The translations under genes were made by a program, and so were the position numbers. Below, piece after piece: positions 46,691 to 56,700 of a stretch of DNA of 64,000 nt. Where the stretch lies: assembly GCA_030765055.1 (NCBI GenBank), contig CM060955.1, forward strand, positions 155,218,006 through 155,282,005, given 5' to 3'. The notes under the pieces were generated by a model. It ran no database searches. It was not told where the DNA came from and was given only the letters and a program-made list of their open reading frames with translations. The first letter of the stretch is position 1; every line of letters begins with the position of its first letter. The DNA comes from Mantis religiosa. Its lineage: Eukaryota; Arthropoda; Insecta; Mantodea; Mantidae.

Positions 46691-47895
46691 CGACTTGAAG
46701 ATTGCGTGTTTGTATGTTACGTCATTTTGCTCCAGTCAGGGTTGTACAAAGCGTGTTTTTACTAAGTTAAAGGGCAGTTTAAATATGTTTCTTGAAATTA
46801 TTAAATATCTTGAATCAGTAACATATTTTATTTAACTGTCGTCTTTCTGAGTTAAGAAATAAATTCAGTTCTCACAGATTCAACTAAATTATAAATATTA
46901 AAAGCTTGTTTCCCTAAGTTTACTAATGACGTCATAAAAATAATCCCTGAAGAAGTATATCAAGTATTATAAAGGAAGCATATATGAATCATCCTATTTG
47001 ATTTAATTACAAAGACCTCGCAATGCTGTTAATGTTAACAATTGTGACGTAACAAATTCTACAAAAACAACTATGGGAAAATGTTACATGAGAACAGATA
47101 TAACATAAAACACTTTCTAATATTTGGTAGAAAAAATTTCGCTATATTTCATCCGTTATTTGTGTCAAATGATTTCTAATGTGACGTATAACACATGTTT
47201 AATTTCGACATAAATGCACTCGCACAATATCTTAACTGCGCAAATATGTGTTTATCTTTTAAACTAATATTATGTTAGTTGACGTGGAAAGTTAAACTGC
47301 TTACAAAAGACAATTAACAATAAGAAATAACATCTTAGGTATAGCAAATACAATTCCTTTAGTTGTAGGAATGTATACATTTCTTTTCGCAGCTCAAACA
47401 TACCTTGTAACATTTTATCTCTATTTAGTCTTCCCTGACAGTAGAATGAATACAAATTCTGAATCCAACGCCTTACCTTATTCCGCTTCGCCCGCTGCTG
47501 TAGTGGTTCTTATTTCGATGTAATAAAGTTTGCACTTTCTTATTGTACGAATTTCTGGAGTAATTCCGAAGCACATTCATTATAAATCCATCTTACACGA
47601 ACTTAAAAACCAACAAAATGCTAGAAATGGAGCAATTACATACCTTCTTTGTGGAAAAGAAGTTCGATTTCGCACTCAGACTGAAGAAACAAGAAGGTCG
47701 CACCAACACAAAGCTACGCTACTGTACCCTAGAGAGCATTTATGAAAAACTAATCGGAGTCGACCGCCAATAGCAATCATCCGCGCTTTCCTTAAAGAAA
47801 CATTTAAAATTTGAGTAGAAAGCAGTTTCTCCTCTAACTTATGTATGTAATGCTCTACACTAAAAGAAAAGGCTAAGAAAACCGATACAAACGTG
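46691..47895 (+). repeat. left flank of the second complete C-D-E module
   Basis: No gene. Parallel to 36886-38166. It lacks the mariner and the 36628 insertion. Confidence 0.55.
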
Positions 47896-48224
47896 CTGTT
47901 CAAATGTTCCGCGTGTTTCCTGGGTAACTGTGACTACAGCGACACACAATGGAAGTCCCGTGTAACGTAAAGTATACGTAGGAAGTCATAGATGTCGCGC
48001 AAGCTGTAATTGCTATGTATATATGAATATCTCTTAGTTACCAATAATACTTTAAACGAAAACTTCAGAAGATGTATTCCTTTTCTTGTTTACTTTATCT
48101 TGTAAATGTGAATGACAGTAAATTACAGCAATACCTTATACAGTAATAAATGTATACCAACAAGAAGCACTGTGTTTTTGAACTAAAGTTTCCGAAGCTC
48201 TGTATAAGTTTCAAAAATTCAAGG
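47896..48224 (+). repeat. core monomer 17 (type C)
   Basis: 329-bp monomer; head TTCAAATGTTCCGCGTG, CACACAATGG, tail CTGTATAAGTTTC. Confidence 0.8.
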
Positions 48225-49116
48225 AATAATTTCCATATTTCTTGCCCATTTATACCTACTTGCTTTGACATTCAGTAAATATGCCGTAGGTACCTCGTTT
48301 TGATAAAAGGGAAATTAAAACTTTTGACGTTTGAAGAAAGAGGTGCTGTAGTGACGTTTTTGGCTGTAGGCATTCGTGGCATTAGATCTCCTAGTTTTCC
48401 CTATATTACATGCATAATTTAAAACACCTTCTTAAATGTGTATGTAGTACTGAACAATCACATGAAATTTTGGAAATTCCTATTGATTGACACATTTGTA
48501 ACATTTAATTGAATCACCGCTGTAGTGGCAATATTTGTCTTTTAAGACTGTGTTGTGCCTCAGTATTGTCAGCCCTGTTTAGAAATTGCATTGCAGTTTT
48601 TGACGAGTTGCTGAAACCGTCATAGAGTTTTCAAGTTTTGATGTCATAAAAGAATCCCGAATAACAGTTACTTTAAGAAAACCTAGTCTTCATTTAAATA
48701 AACGTTAAAGACAGTAGACGCTTAAATAAGATGCTTACTCTTAACAGCGTCTATAAAGAACTAAAGAAGTAGAAATAGAGGTAGACCTTGAGCTATGGTC
48801 GAGTACTTGAATGCTGGTCGCTACCTGTAACCTAGAAATTTTGTTTACCTTATATGGCCTATTCATAAAAAATCATGACAACCTCTAATTTAATATAGAT
48901 ATTGATAGATTCAAAAAATGACAAGGAATGTCCACGAATAGGTTCACACTACGAAAATAAAGATGTATTTAACAAACTGTTGATATAACAAGATCTACAT
49001 TGTCTCTTATCTGTTACACTTTATGAGTTATATAAATGTCAGAAGCAGTAAAGGGAAATTCAGTGGTCTACCGGGAAATATACGAGTCTGTTGGAGAACT
49101 TAATATCAGGTCGGCA
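48225..49116 (+). repeat. C-to-D spacer
   Basis: No gene. Parallel to 2957-3847 and 38495-39361. Confidence 0.55.
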
Positions 49117-49311
49117 TGTTGGCCATAGTAGCACAGTGGTTTAGAACAGCCACAGTTAGAGGGGGAGATCCGCGTTTCAAATCGCGACTATGGCATTGAA
49201 TTTTTCAGGCCGTCTCTTTAAACCTTGGCCTACACACCGCTAGTGTAGAAGAAATGACCATTTCCATCAATTTACCTGAATAACATCGTAGTTTAACTGT
49301 GAAGCCTGGGC
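49117..49311 (+). repeat. SINE-B copy, first of a local duplicate
   Basis: TAGCACAGTGGTTTAGAAC and GTTTCAAATCGCG as A and B boxes. Unlike the other copies it is followed by 100 bp of unmatched sequence rather than a core tail. Confidence 0.5.
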
Positions 49312-49490
49312 CCGCCTCGGTAACGTAGATGGTAGAGTGTGTGCCTCAAGTTGAAGAGGTCCCAAGTCAGGGTCAGCTACCTGGATAACAATTTTTTTCA
49401 GGTATTCCCTTATCTTAAAGACGAATGTCGGGTAGCTCAAAGCTATATGGACTCTGGACTCATTTGGGCATCATTTCACTAATTTCATAG
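49312..49490 (+). repeat. SINE-A, fullest + strand copy
   Basis: CCGCCTCGGTAACGTAGATG opens a tRNA-like head (A box), the B box is decayed (CCCAAGTCAGGGTCAG), then AGACGAATGTCGGGTAGCTC and a 3' end TTTGGGCATCATTTCAC. Confidence 0.65.
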
Positions 49491-49829
49491 TGGTCTACCG
49501 GAAAATATATGATTCAGTTGGAGAATTTAATGTCATATCGGCATGTTGGCCAGAGTAGCTCAGTGGTTTAGAGCAACCACACGGACAGCGGCAGATCCGT
49601 GGTTCAAATCCCGTCTATAATAGTGAACTTTTCAGTCTGGCTCTACTGGTTCAATGCTTCAGCTTTGTTGTATACAAAAAACTATATAGATCGGCAAGAA
49701 ATATAGTATCTTTGGAAAACAGAAGTCCGCGAAAACTTTAATAAGATCCAGGAATTCAACGTTTGATGTATGTCCAACCAAATCTGGTTCTTCAGCTCAA
49801 ATTATTTGTGAATAACTATAGCTAACACC
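49491..49829 (+). repeat. second half of the local duplicate, with SINE-B and core tail
   Basis: AGTGGTCTACCGGAAAATAT to GGCATGTTGGCC repeats 49060-49130. SINE-B follows at 49548-49635 (TAGCTCAGTGGTTTAGAGC, GTGGTTCAAATCCCG, the best-kept copy), then the core tail ending TTTAATAAGATCC. The stretch ends in the target CACC of the LTR element. Confidence 0.55.
49826..49829 (+). repeat. LTR element target duplication, left
   Basis: CACC, repeated at 54089-54092. Unoccupied relatives read ACCACCTCGTTACC (39655) and GCCACCTCGTTACC (4110). Confidence 0.85.
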
Positions 49830-50326
49830 TGTAACGGGATTATATTTTCGTTCATCTTCAACTAATAAGAAGCAAGCCAACTTTTTGTAACATCCAAGTC
49901 GAGTTTTAATCTACTGAGACTCGTGAGATCTTTTCTCAGGTGTGGATGCGGATTTTTGGTGAAAATAAAATTTAGATGAGTCCAATTTTGTAATATATTA
50001 TTTAATTATATAATATGAACTATGATTCACTCTTATCTATTATAAATATTGAATAATACTTTTTGAATCTTATTAATTTTCCTTTACAATTACAAACATC
50101 GTAACATCTTTCCTCCTTCTCCAGCAAGACACAAGATTCACACTTTTTCTAGATTATTGATTTTCTTGTCCCCATAGCAATTCCCACCTTATTTTGTGAT
50201 TGGCCGATTCACTGACACGTCATCACACCACGTCATACCACTACTACTTCGGCCAATCACACAACTACATACATTTTTATATATTTATTATTCCTTCGAA
50301 CATTACTAAACAAAAATACTGTTACA
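49830..50326 (-). mobile_element. 3' LTR
   Basis: 497 bp. Contains an inverted pair GATTGGCCGA (50198-50207) and TCGGCCAATC (50249-50258) enclosing two CACGTCA words, and an AT-rich TTTTATATATTTA at 50274-50286. Confidence 0.92.
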
Positions 50327-50400
50327 AATGCCCCTCTTCGAAATATATGGAAAATAACCAAATAAAGGAATTAACAATCTGTTTCCATATATTTCGAAGA
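50327..50400 (-). repeat. purine tract and 19-bp perfect inverted repeat at the 3' LTR
   Basis: Next to the LTR the minus strand reads GAAGAGGGGCATT, a plausible but short polypurine tract. Its edge is part of an inverted repeat with arms 50335-50353 (TCTTCGAAATATATGGAAA) and 50382-50400, a perfect 19-bp match separated by 28 bp. Confidence 0.8.
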
Positions 50401-50569
50401 ACAGCCCCAATTAACAATTTCGTTTACACCAATATTACACAACACCAATACAACATACATAAAATATAACAATATATTAACATTAATTAAAATACACCAA
50501 TATATTGACATTTAACAATAATATACATGTCTTATTATTTAACTATTTTAACAATAAGTACTCCGTTGA
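50401..50569. other. non-coding internal segment of the LTR element
   Basis: AT-rich, no frame; sits where RT, RNase H and integrase would be in a complete element. Confidence 0.6.
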
Positions 50570-51205
50570 TTACAAATCTCTTGTATCCACACTTGCTTCT
50601 AGAAATGCTTGTCTTATAGCTATGGGTAAAGGTCGGCTTTTATGTGTATAGGGAGCAGTATCATTCACTTTAAATGTGTGTGTGTATTTGTTACACAGTC
50701 CAGGTTTTGAACTAAAGGCTTTTCTATTCTTTAATATACACAATTTCAACTGTTCTTTTCTCGCTTGGTCTAAATTGTATGTGTTTTCTAACTTTACTTG
50801 TAATATTCTCTGGAATTCTATTTCTTCCTCCACTTGGCTTCCGCCGTTCTTATCTTGTATTGTATATAATTGGCAACAATGCTTTTCAAGGTCAGTTACA
50901 TTATTTTGCAATCCATCAATAATTAAATTCTTCCCACAATTTTCATTTTCATCATATTCAATATTACCATTTTCTTGCAAAAGTATATTTTCCACAAAAA
51001 ACCTTTCATTATTTATATTATCCCTGTTCTCTTCTTTTCTTCCATCTTCTTCCAATAATTTTATTACTAATAAATCATTTTCTGTCTTAACCTTCATTTC
51101 ATGCATTTCGAAATTCAATACACTTTGCCATTCATATAATAAATCATTACCCAAAATTACATCTCTTGCCAAATGTGGAATTACCAACGCAATGAAATTG
51201 AAATT
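50570..51205 (-). pseudogene. pol remnant: protease C-terminus and the linker to RT
   Basis: On the minus strand, after the Gag stop, an open frame reads GEWNFNFIALVIPHLARD and then VILGNDLLYEW, the C-terminal signature of retropepsins (I-L-G-x-D). The D-T/S-G active site that should precede it is absent. A long charged linker follows, then KYTHTFKVNDTAPYTHKSRP, the usual entrance to a Gypsy RT, and the frame stops about 20 codons later. The catalytic RT motifs, RNase H and integrase are missing: two internal deletions are the simplest reading. Confidence 0.8.
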
Positions 51206-51223
51206 CCATTCACCTATTCGCCC

Positions 51224-53413
51224 TTAATTAATACTTTCATTGTTGGTTAGGTTGGTGCTATCGTTTATATTCGCATCATTCTCTGTGCTTTGTGTATTTT
51301 CGACTATTTCATTTTGATTACTTCTTTCAAATCTCACACCCCTAAAATCTCTTTGATTTGCACTAAATAAACTAGTACCTCTACCCCTATTAAAATTACT
51401 TATTCGCTGATTATTTCCTCGATAAAATCTTACATGGTTTATTTGACCATTTCTTCCAATTCTCGTCGACTGATTGTTATGATAATTCCTTTGCACATTA
51501 TTTTGAACTCCACTTCCTGTTCCGGGAATTACAGATTCATAAGTTCGTCTAGGATCATAACCTCTTCCTTCAAATCTTTGATTTCTCACGGGTGCCCCGC
51601 CCCAATTTAAACTCGTCCTATTATTCCTATTATTTGTAGGTTGTGATTCCTGTCGATTTCTTCCTCGCTCAATATGGACGTTATTATAGTTACCATCACA
51701 GGATGTAGTATCATTAATGAGGTTATGTACTTCAAATTCGGATAATAATTCAATCATATCAGAGAAATCGATAGGCTTAGCCACAATTAAATGATTTCTG
51801 ATATGTGGTGGATAATGACGTATTAGCATGTTGACAATTTCTGTCTCAGAAATTTCGGGATTGATCAACTTACTTTTGTTTGCTAATTTTAAGAAATATT
51901 CAGTCATAGAAATCCCTTTTTTAAACTCAAACCTACCCGTTGCTAACTCAACTTTTATTCTTCTTTGTCTCTCAGGTCCCCAAAATCTATTTATAAACAG
52001 ATTTCTGAAAGTACTGTATGTTTCATGTGAAGCCAAAGTTAACCTTAACCACTCAAGAGCATTTTTCTTCAAACAGCGTTTTACTATTACCATTCGAAAT
52101 TCATTGGGAATTCTCTTAATACGGAAATATTCTTCCAATTCCCTAAGAAATACTTTTGGATTATCACCTGATTCCTCATCAAAACTTGGTGGACTAATAT
52201 CATTTAGTGAATAATGTACACATTCATTTTGACCTAGACTGTGGAGTTGTGTGTGTGAGGACATGTTCTGTGTGTTTCTGTGATAATTAATATCATTATC
52301 TGGACTCACAAAATCACTACATTCACTTACTACATCACTAGACTTCTGTTGATTGCTTAATTCACCTGGTAAGTCACAATCGTTTATATTTGTAATTCTA
52401 GACATTTCTTTCCCGTTATTTACTTTTCTAGCCTGTAATGCAATTACAACTTGTGTCAATTTTCCTAAGTTATCCTTTTCTTTTTCAAAATGTTCTTTTA
52501 CCTCTTTAATTTGCAAAATTACTTCTTCTTTTACTTTACTTATCTCATCAATTTGTAACTTTATTTCCTCTTGGTGTATCTTACTTTCATCATGTTGTAA
52601 TTGCATTTCAGAACAAATTACATTGATTCTTTGTTCCACTTTATCTCCTAATTCTTCTCTTTGTTTTTGTGTTATTTCTGCCTGTTGTATCCTAAATGTT
52701 TCTAACTCTTTGTTTAATTCCATTCTTATTTCTTGTTTCACAATGTCCTGACCTAACCTAGTTTCCTGAATTATCTCTCTCAACTCATTGACTTCCTGTC
52801 TATTCTCATCCTTATTAATCTCTATAATCTGCATGAGCCTTTCCATATTATCCCTACACTCTTTTCTACCTTCTCTAATCTCCTGTGAAATTTCAGATTT
52901 TAATTCCTGTTTTAGCTTCTGTAATAAATTAATTTCTAAGTTACTCACATTTTGTGCTAGTTCCTGTCTTACTCCTACATCTAAATCATTCATTTTCTTA
53001 GTTAAATCGTTTACATTTTGTTCTATTTTAGAATATAAATTACTCATTTCTGATTTTACATCTTTCATTCTAGAATCTAAATTACTCATTTCAGATTTAA
53101 CATCTCTCATTCTAAAATCTAAATTCTTTGCATTTTGTTCTATTTTAGAATCTAAATTACTCATTTCTGATTTAACATCTCCTATTTCTGATTTTACATC
53201 TCTCATTCTAAAATCTAAATTCTTTGCATTTTGTTCTATTTTAGAATCTAAATTACTTAACATTCTTGTTATTCTTTCCAACATTGACTCATTATCTATG
53301 CTTAATCTTGCATCCTCCCTATTCATTCCTACACTATCAGTAACTTCTCCTTCCACTATTATTTCTTTTCTACTCGCCATCTTTTTAACTATCTTCTGAT
53401 TTCTTAACAACAT
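51224..53413 (-). CDS. Gag of the LTR element, intact
   Basis: About 729 codons from ATG 53413 (MLLRNQKIVKKMASRKE; ATG 53380 is an alternative) to the stop at 51224. N-terminal half: long coiled coil, including a tandem series SNLDSKIEQNAKNLDFRMRD (53260-53010) with an 11-residue period. Middle: a retrotransposon Gag domain (DNPKVFLRELEEYF, CLKKNALEWL, FINRFWGPE, ISMTEYFLKLANK, LIRHYPPHIRNHL). C-terminus: an R/G/N-rich tail (FEGRGYDPRRTYE, FNRGRGTS) in place of CCHC knuckles, presumably for RNA binding. It would form the particle core. The uninterrupted frame in an element lacking pol suggests selection or youth. Confidence 0.88.
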   Translation of the reverse strand: MLLRNQKIVKKMASRKEIIVEGEVTDSVGMNREDARLSIDNESMLERITRMLSNLDSKIEQNAKNLDFRMRDVKSEIGDVKSEMSNLDSKIEQNAKNLDFRMRDVKSEMSNLDSRMKDVKSEMSNLYSKIEQNVNDLTKKMNDLDVGVRQELAQNVSNLEINLLQKLKQELKSEISQEIREGRKECRDNMERLMQIIEINKDENRQEVNELREIIQETRLGQDIVKQEIRMELNKELETFRIQQAEITQKQREELGDKVEQRINVICSEMQLQHDESKIHQEEIKLQIDEISKVKEEVILQIKEVKEHFEKEKDNLGKLTQVVIALQARKVNNGKEMSRITNINDCDLPGELSNQQKSSDVVSECSDFVSPDNDINYHRNTQNMSSHTQLHSLGQNECVHYSLNDISPPSFDEESGDNPKVFLRELEEYFRIKRIPNEFRMVIVKRCLKKNALEWLRLTLASHETYSTFRNLFINRFWGPERQRRIKVELATGRFEFKKGISMTEYFLKLANKSKLINPEISETEIVNMLIRHYPPHIRNHLIVAKPIDFSDMIELLSEFEVHNLINDTTSCDGNYNNVHIERGRNRQESQPTNNRNNRTSLNWGGAPVRNQRFEGRGYDPRRTYESVIPGTGSGVQNNVQRNYHNNQSTRIGRNGQINHVRFYRGNNQRISNFNRGRGTSLFSANQRDFRGVRFERSNQNEIVENTQSTENDANINDSTNLTNNESIN

Positions 53414-53563
53414 AAATCTACTACTACTACTATTATTATTTTTTTTTTTAATTTCACTCACTTAAACCAGTTCTCGTTTTCTTCTTTCTTCTCTCTTCTT
53501 TCTTCTTTCCTTTTAAATTCCCACGGAGCTGCACGATGCTTTAATCTCCTCTTCTTTATCCTA

Positions 53564-53589
53564 TTCGAGCCCCACACGTTGCTGCGCCA
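53564..53589 (-). promoter_or_regulatory. primer-binding site
   Basis: Two bases inside the 5' LTR the minus strand reads TGGCGCAGCAACGTGTGGGG and then CTCGAA. It begins TGG, as it must to pair with a tRNA CCA end. The run resembles the complement of an insect tRNA-Lys 3' end, with a few mismatches and an extra base. The tRNA identity is inference. Confidence 0.7.
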
Positions 53590-53591
53590 GT

Positions 53592-54088
53592 TGTAACGGG
53601 ATTATATTTTCGTTCATCTTCAACTAATAAGAAGCAAGCCAACTTTTTGTAACATCCAAGTCGAGTTTTAATCTACTGAGAGTCGTGAGATCTTTTCTCA
53701 GGTTTGGATGCGGATTTTTGGTGAAAATAAAATATAGATGAGTCCAATTTTGTAATATATTATTTAATTATATAATATGAACTATGATTCACTCTTATCT
53801 ATTATAAATATTGAATAATACTTTTTGAATCTTATTAATTTTCCTTTACAATTACAAACATCGTAACATCTTTCCTCCTTCTCCAGCAAGACACAAGATT
53901 CACACTTTTTCTAGATTATTGATTTTCTTGTCCCCATAGCAATTCCCACCTTATTTTGTGATTGGCCGATTCACTGACACGTCATCACACCACGTCATAC
54001 CACTACTACTTCGGCCAATCACACAACTACATACATTTTTATATATTTATTATTCCTTCGAACATTACTAAACAAAAATACTGTTACA
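53592..54088 (-). mobile_element. 5' LTR
   Basis: 497 bp, same ends and the same inverted CCAAT pair (53960-53969 and 54011-54020) as its partner. Differences lie near positions 91, 113 and 146 of the LTR as written on the + strand. Confidence 0.92.
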
Positions 54089-54867
54089 CACCTCGTTGCC
54101 CTAAAAATTAATTTAGTATTCTAATTTACAATATTCCTGTTTTAATAGATGTATGTAAGCCTTTTTGTAATAATTACTAACTATAGTAGCTACTGGGTTT
54201 CTTTCTTATTAATAGAAGAATCAATTAGCACATCTCTCTAAAACTACAATATGGATCATAGTAGTAAGGGAGCTAATGAGACCATAAAATTACCTTATAG
54301 ATCTCTCTCTCTCTCGTCTTACATCTTTCTAGCTACACACATCTTGAAAATCAACCAATTTACTATCATTAGGTTAAGAATTTAGATAACTCGTGGGTTG
54401 TTCAAAGCTCTATGTTTGTTTTATTTAGTCGTACAACATTAAGTCATATCCCAGGATGAATGAAGTGAGTGAAATAATGCTCAAATCAGCCGAGACAATG
54501 TCAATGTAATGTCTTTTGGAAGAGTAACTAAAATCGGTCACGGAAAACTTCAAATATCCATTCTCTTGGCAATTCACTAACCCTTCGTTCAGTCCTTTTT
54601 AGGTTGACATTGCTTTGACTTGACAGCCACAACCTATACCTATATGGATCTGCTCTTACACATTCAACATTGTCGAAAAAATTTCTGATTCACGGATATT
54701 GTGTTATTGGGAATTTTTTTTCACATTCAGGTAATACCAAAGTACATATTTACACTGCAACATTGACATTTTATTTTCGAGTGTAGTGTAATTTATTCTC
54801 TACATATTATTTATATAAAACTTAACACTAGAAGCAAAGCACCACGAGGAAAACCGGTACAAACCTA
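54089..54867 (+). repeat. D/F spacer block, resumed after the LTR element
   Basis: Begins with CACCTCGTTGCC, completing the interrupted target. Parallel to 4110-4891 and 39655-40460. No gene. Confidence 0.55.
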
Positions 54868-55190
54868 CAGTTCAAATGCCCCGCGTGTTTCCCGAGTAGT
54901 TCTGACTACAGCGACACACAGGGGAAGACTCATGTACTGCGAAGTACACGAAGGTCATAGATGTCGCGGAAATTGTAATTGCTATGTGTATACCGATATG
55001 TCCTAGTTGTTAAGAATCTTTTACAACACATTAAAACATCAGCTTTTTTTTCTATGTTTAAGTCATGCCCTATTGTGAACGATGGTAATTTGTAGCTATA
55101 TTGTACATATAAACCAATATAGACCAAAAGGAAGTTTCGAATTTTGGAACAAAAGTCTCCCAAACCTGTATAAGTAGCAGAAATTCAATC
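54868..55190 (+). repeat. core monomer 18 (type D)
   Basis: 323-bp monomer; head TTCAAATGCCCCGCGTG, TGTGTATACCGATATG, tail CCTGTATAAGTAGC. About eight bases are missing in the ACACGTAGGATGTTATAG area. Confidence 0.8.
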
Positions 55191-55511
55191 CTTGATTTTC
55201 ATTCATAATTGCAATTTAGTTTCAAGCGTTGGATTTTGAATAACTGTCGCACGCCATAAATGTGGCGTCTATAGTTCAATAACCTTGTCCTTTCCAAATA
55301 TGATGCTAAACTTTGTACAGAAGAGTTGTGTACGTTATGACAATGATTGGCAATAAATATTTGTACCATCAGAAACATCCTACTTCATTCTTTAATGTCC
55401 ACATTCCTACGTAGTAGTTTTCGGAAATTCCTCTTAATTATCATCCTTGTAACAATGGAATAAATGAGCACTGAGGCGGCAATATCTGTCTTTTAAGCCT
55501 GTGTTGTGCTT
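55191..55511 (+). repeat. spacer after core 18
   Basis: No gene. Parallel to 5219-5545 and 40788-40920. Confidence 0.5.
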
Positions 55512-55985
55512 TGTGTTTTCGTGAAATTACATGTGAGTGTTACAAACACTAAAAATTGTTCTTTATCTCCGTAGAAACACGCTCACACATAAAACTTGCA
55601 AAGTTATCGACCACATACAAAGTCCACTTTTGCAACTGCTCACGTGCACGCACCCAACTACCGACTGAGTGACTCACCTCTATCTTTATTTTGAACTAAT
55701 CTGCCTGGTGCCGGTAAACTGGACCCCGCTTACAGGCTCTAAGTTGACATAAATGTATAGTCTCACTGACTATAGCAAGTGGGGGAAGCTTTTATATTTA
55801 CTCACTATTCCTGAAATTCGTGGAATGTTCTCAAAAACAATCAAGACGGCGATAAAAGAAAGACGAACTCTCCAGAAATACGTCTCCTTCCCTCTCCGTT
55901 TGGACGAGCCTTTATCTCTGTACTGTACTGCCGGTCTCTTTGAACTCGTCGGCTGCGCCACTTCCTCAACAATGCGTTCGCTACA
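55512..55985 (-). mobile_element. relic Gypsy-type LTR attached to an integrase relic
   Basis: Minus-strand LTR of about 474 bp from TGTAGCGAACGCATTG (55985 side) to a CACA end near 55512. Relatives: 6607-6924 and 6945-7095. The adjoining integrase reading into it identifies this as the 3' LTR. Confidence 0.55.
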
Positions 55986-56700
55986 CCGCTCCCTACTCAA
56001 GGCTGGTCGTCCCGAACAGCAACATCTTAGCGGGGCAGGCGGTCCAGATGTACCACCAACATCTTCCTACGGGGCACCATCTGAATGCGGTAGACTACGT
56101 CATTAATCCTCTTTACCACCCGGTACAGGCCTTGCCATGGTTGCTGATGCTTCGGGTAGCGTCCCATGGTCCGGGTAGGTTGGCACAACCAGACCAAGTC
56201 ACCTGTAATGGTCTCTTAAACAAGAATATAGTAAAATAGCACTTACTTCTGATGATAAGAAAATAGTTAAGTTATAACATTAGTATGCCATACTAAAATT
56301 ATTAGATATAGCTAATATTTCTTCCCTTGGCTGTTGGCTTGCATGTCGTATCGGGTCCTCCTGCGGTCACTCTCTATCGGATGTTCTGACGAGCCTTCTC
56401 AGGCATGTCGTGGAGACGGTCCACCAAGTTCTCCACATACTTGGTTGCTGGCTCTCACAAGGGAGGCTTACTCTAGGCCGAACTGGCGTTATCCCAGTGG
56501 TGCCGTTTGTTGCCGAGCGGTAGGCCAGCAGGAACAGTGATACCTTTGACGTCCCAGTTTCCCTGAGAGCTGGCCACGACCTTCCTGAGATTTTTTCTAG
56601 GTCTTGATGTACCTATCCACCATGCATTCCGAATGCGGGTGTAGGGGTGATGTACGGGTCTTGTTCACCCCAAGTCTTTCCAGTGCTTCCTTCATCAGGT
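55986..56700 (-). pseudogene. Gypsy-type integrase fragment, copy 2
   Basis: Longer at the C-terminus than copy 1: the minus strand continues past GPY/F into NDVVYRIQMVPRRKMLVVHL and DRLPR before a stop, then the LTR. The core part (56320-56700) is more damaged than copy 1, with a stop right after MVDRYIKT. The AT-rich interruption of about 95 bp at 56225-56320 is the same as in copy 1. Confidence 0.7.

Larger units (their letters stand above)
49830..54088 (-). mobile_element. Gypsy-type LTR retrotransposon, non-autonomous, minus strand
   Basis: 4259 bp with complete LTRs of 497 bp each, TGTAAC...GTTACA ends and a CACC target duplication. The LTRs differ at 3 positions that I can count, so insertion is recent. 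Reading from right to left: 5' LTR, tRNA-type primer site, a full Gag, a pol remnant, a hairpin and a short purine tract, 3' LTR. Protease active site, RT, RNase H and integrase are missing, so any movement would depend on a related element. Confidence 0.92.

Noticed and set aside
49548..49635. Possible functional tRNA gene (also at 3848, 39362, 49117)
   Set aside because: A- and B-box-like words are present, but arms do not pair as a cloverleaf, four diverged copies exist, and each is part of a repeat.
50676..53399. Plus-strand frames of 128 to 203 aa opposite Gag and pol
   Set aside because: They are antisense shadows rich in F, S and I, as expected opposite K/E/N-rich coding sequence.
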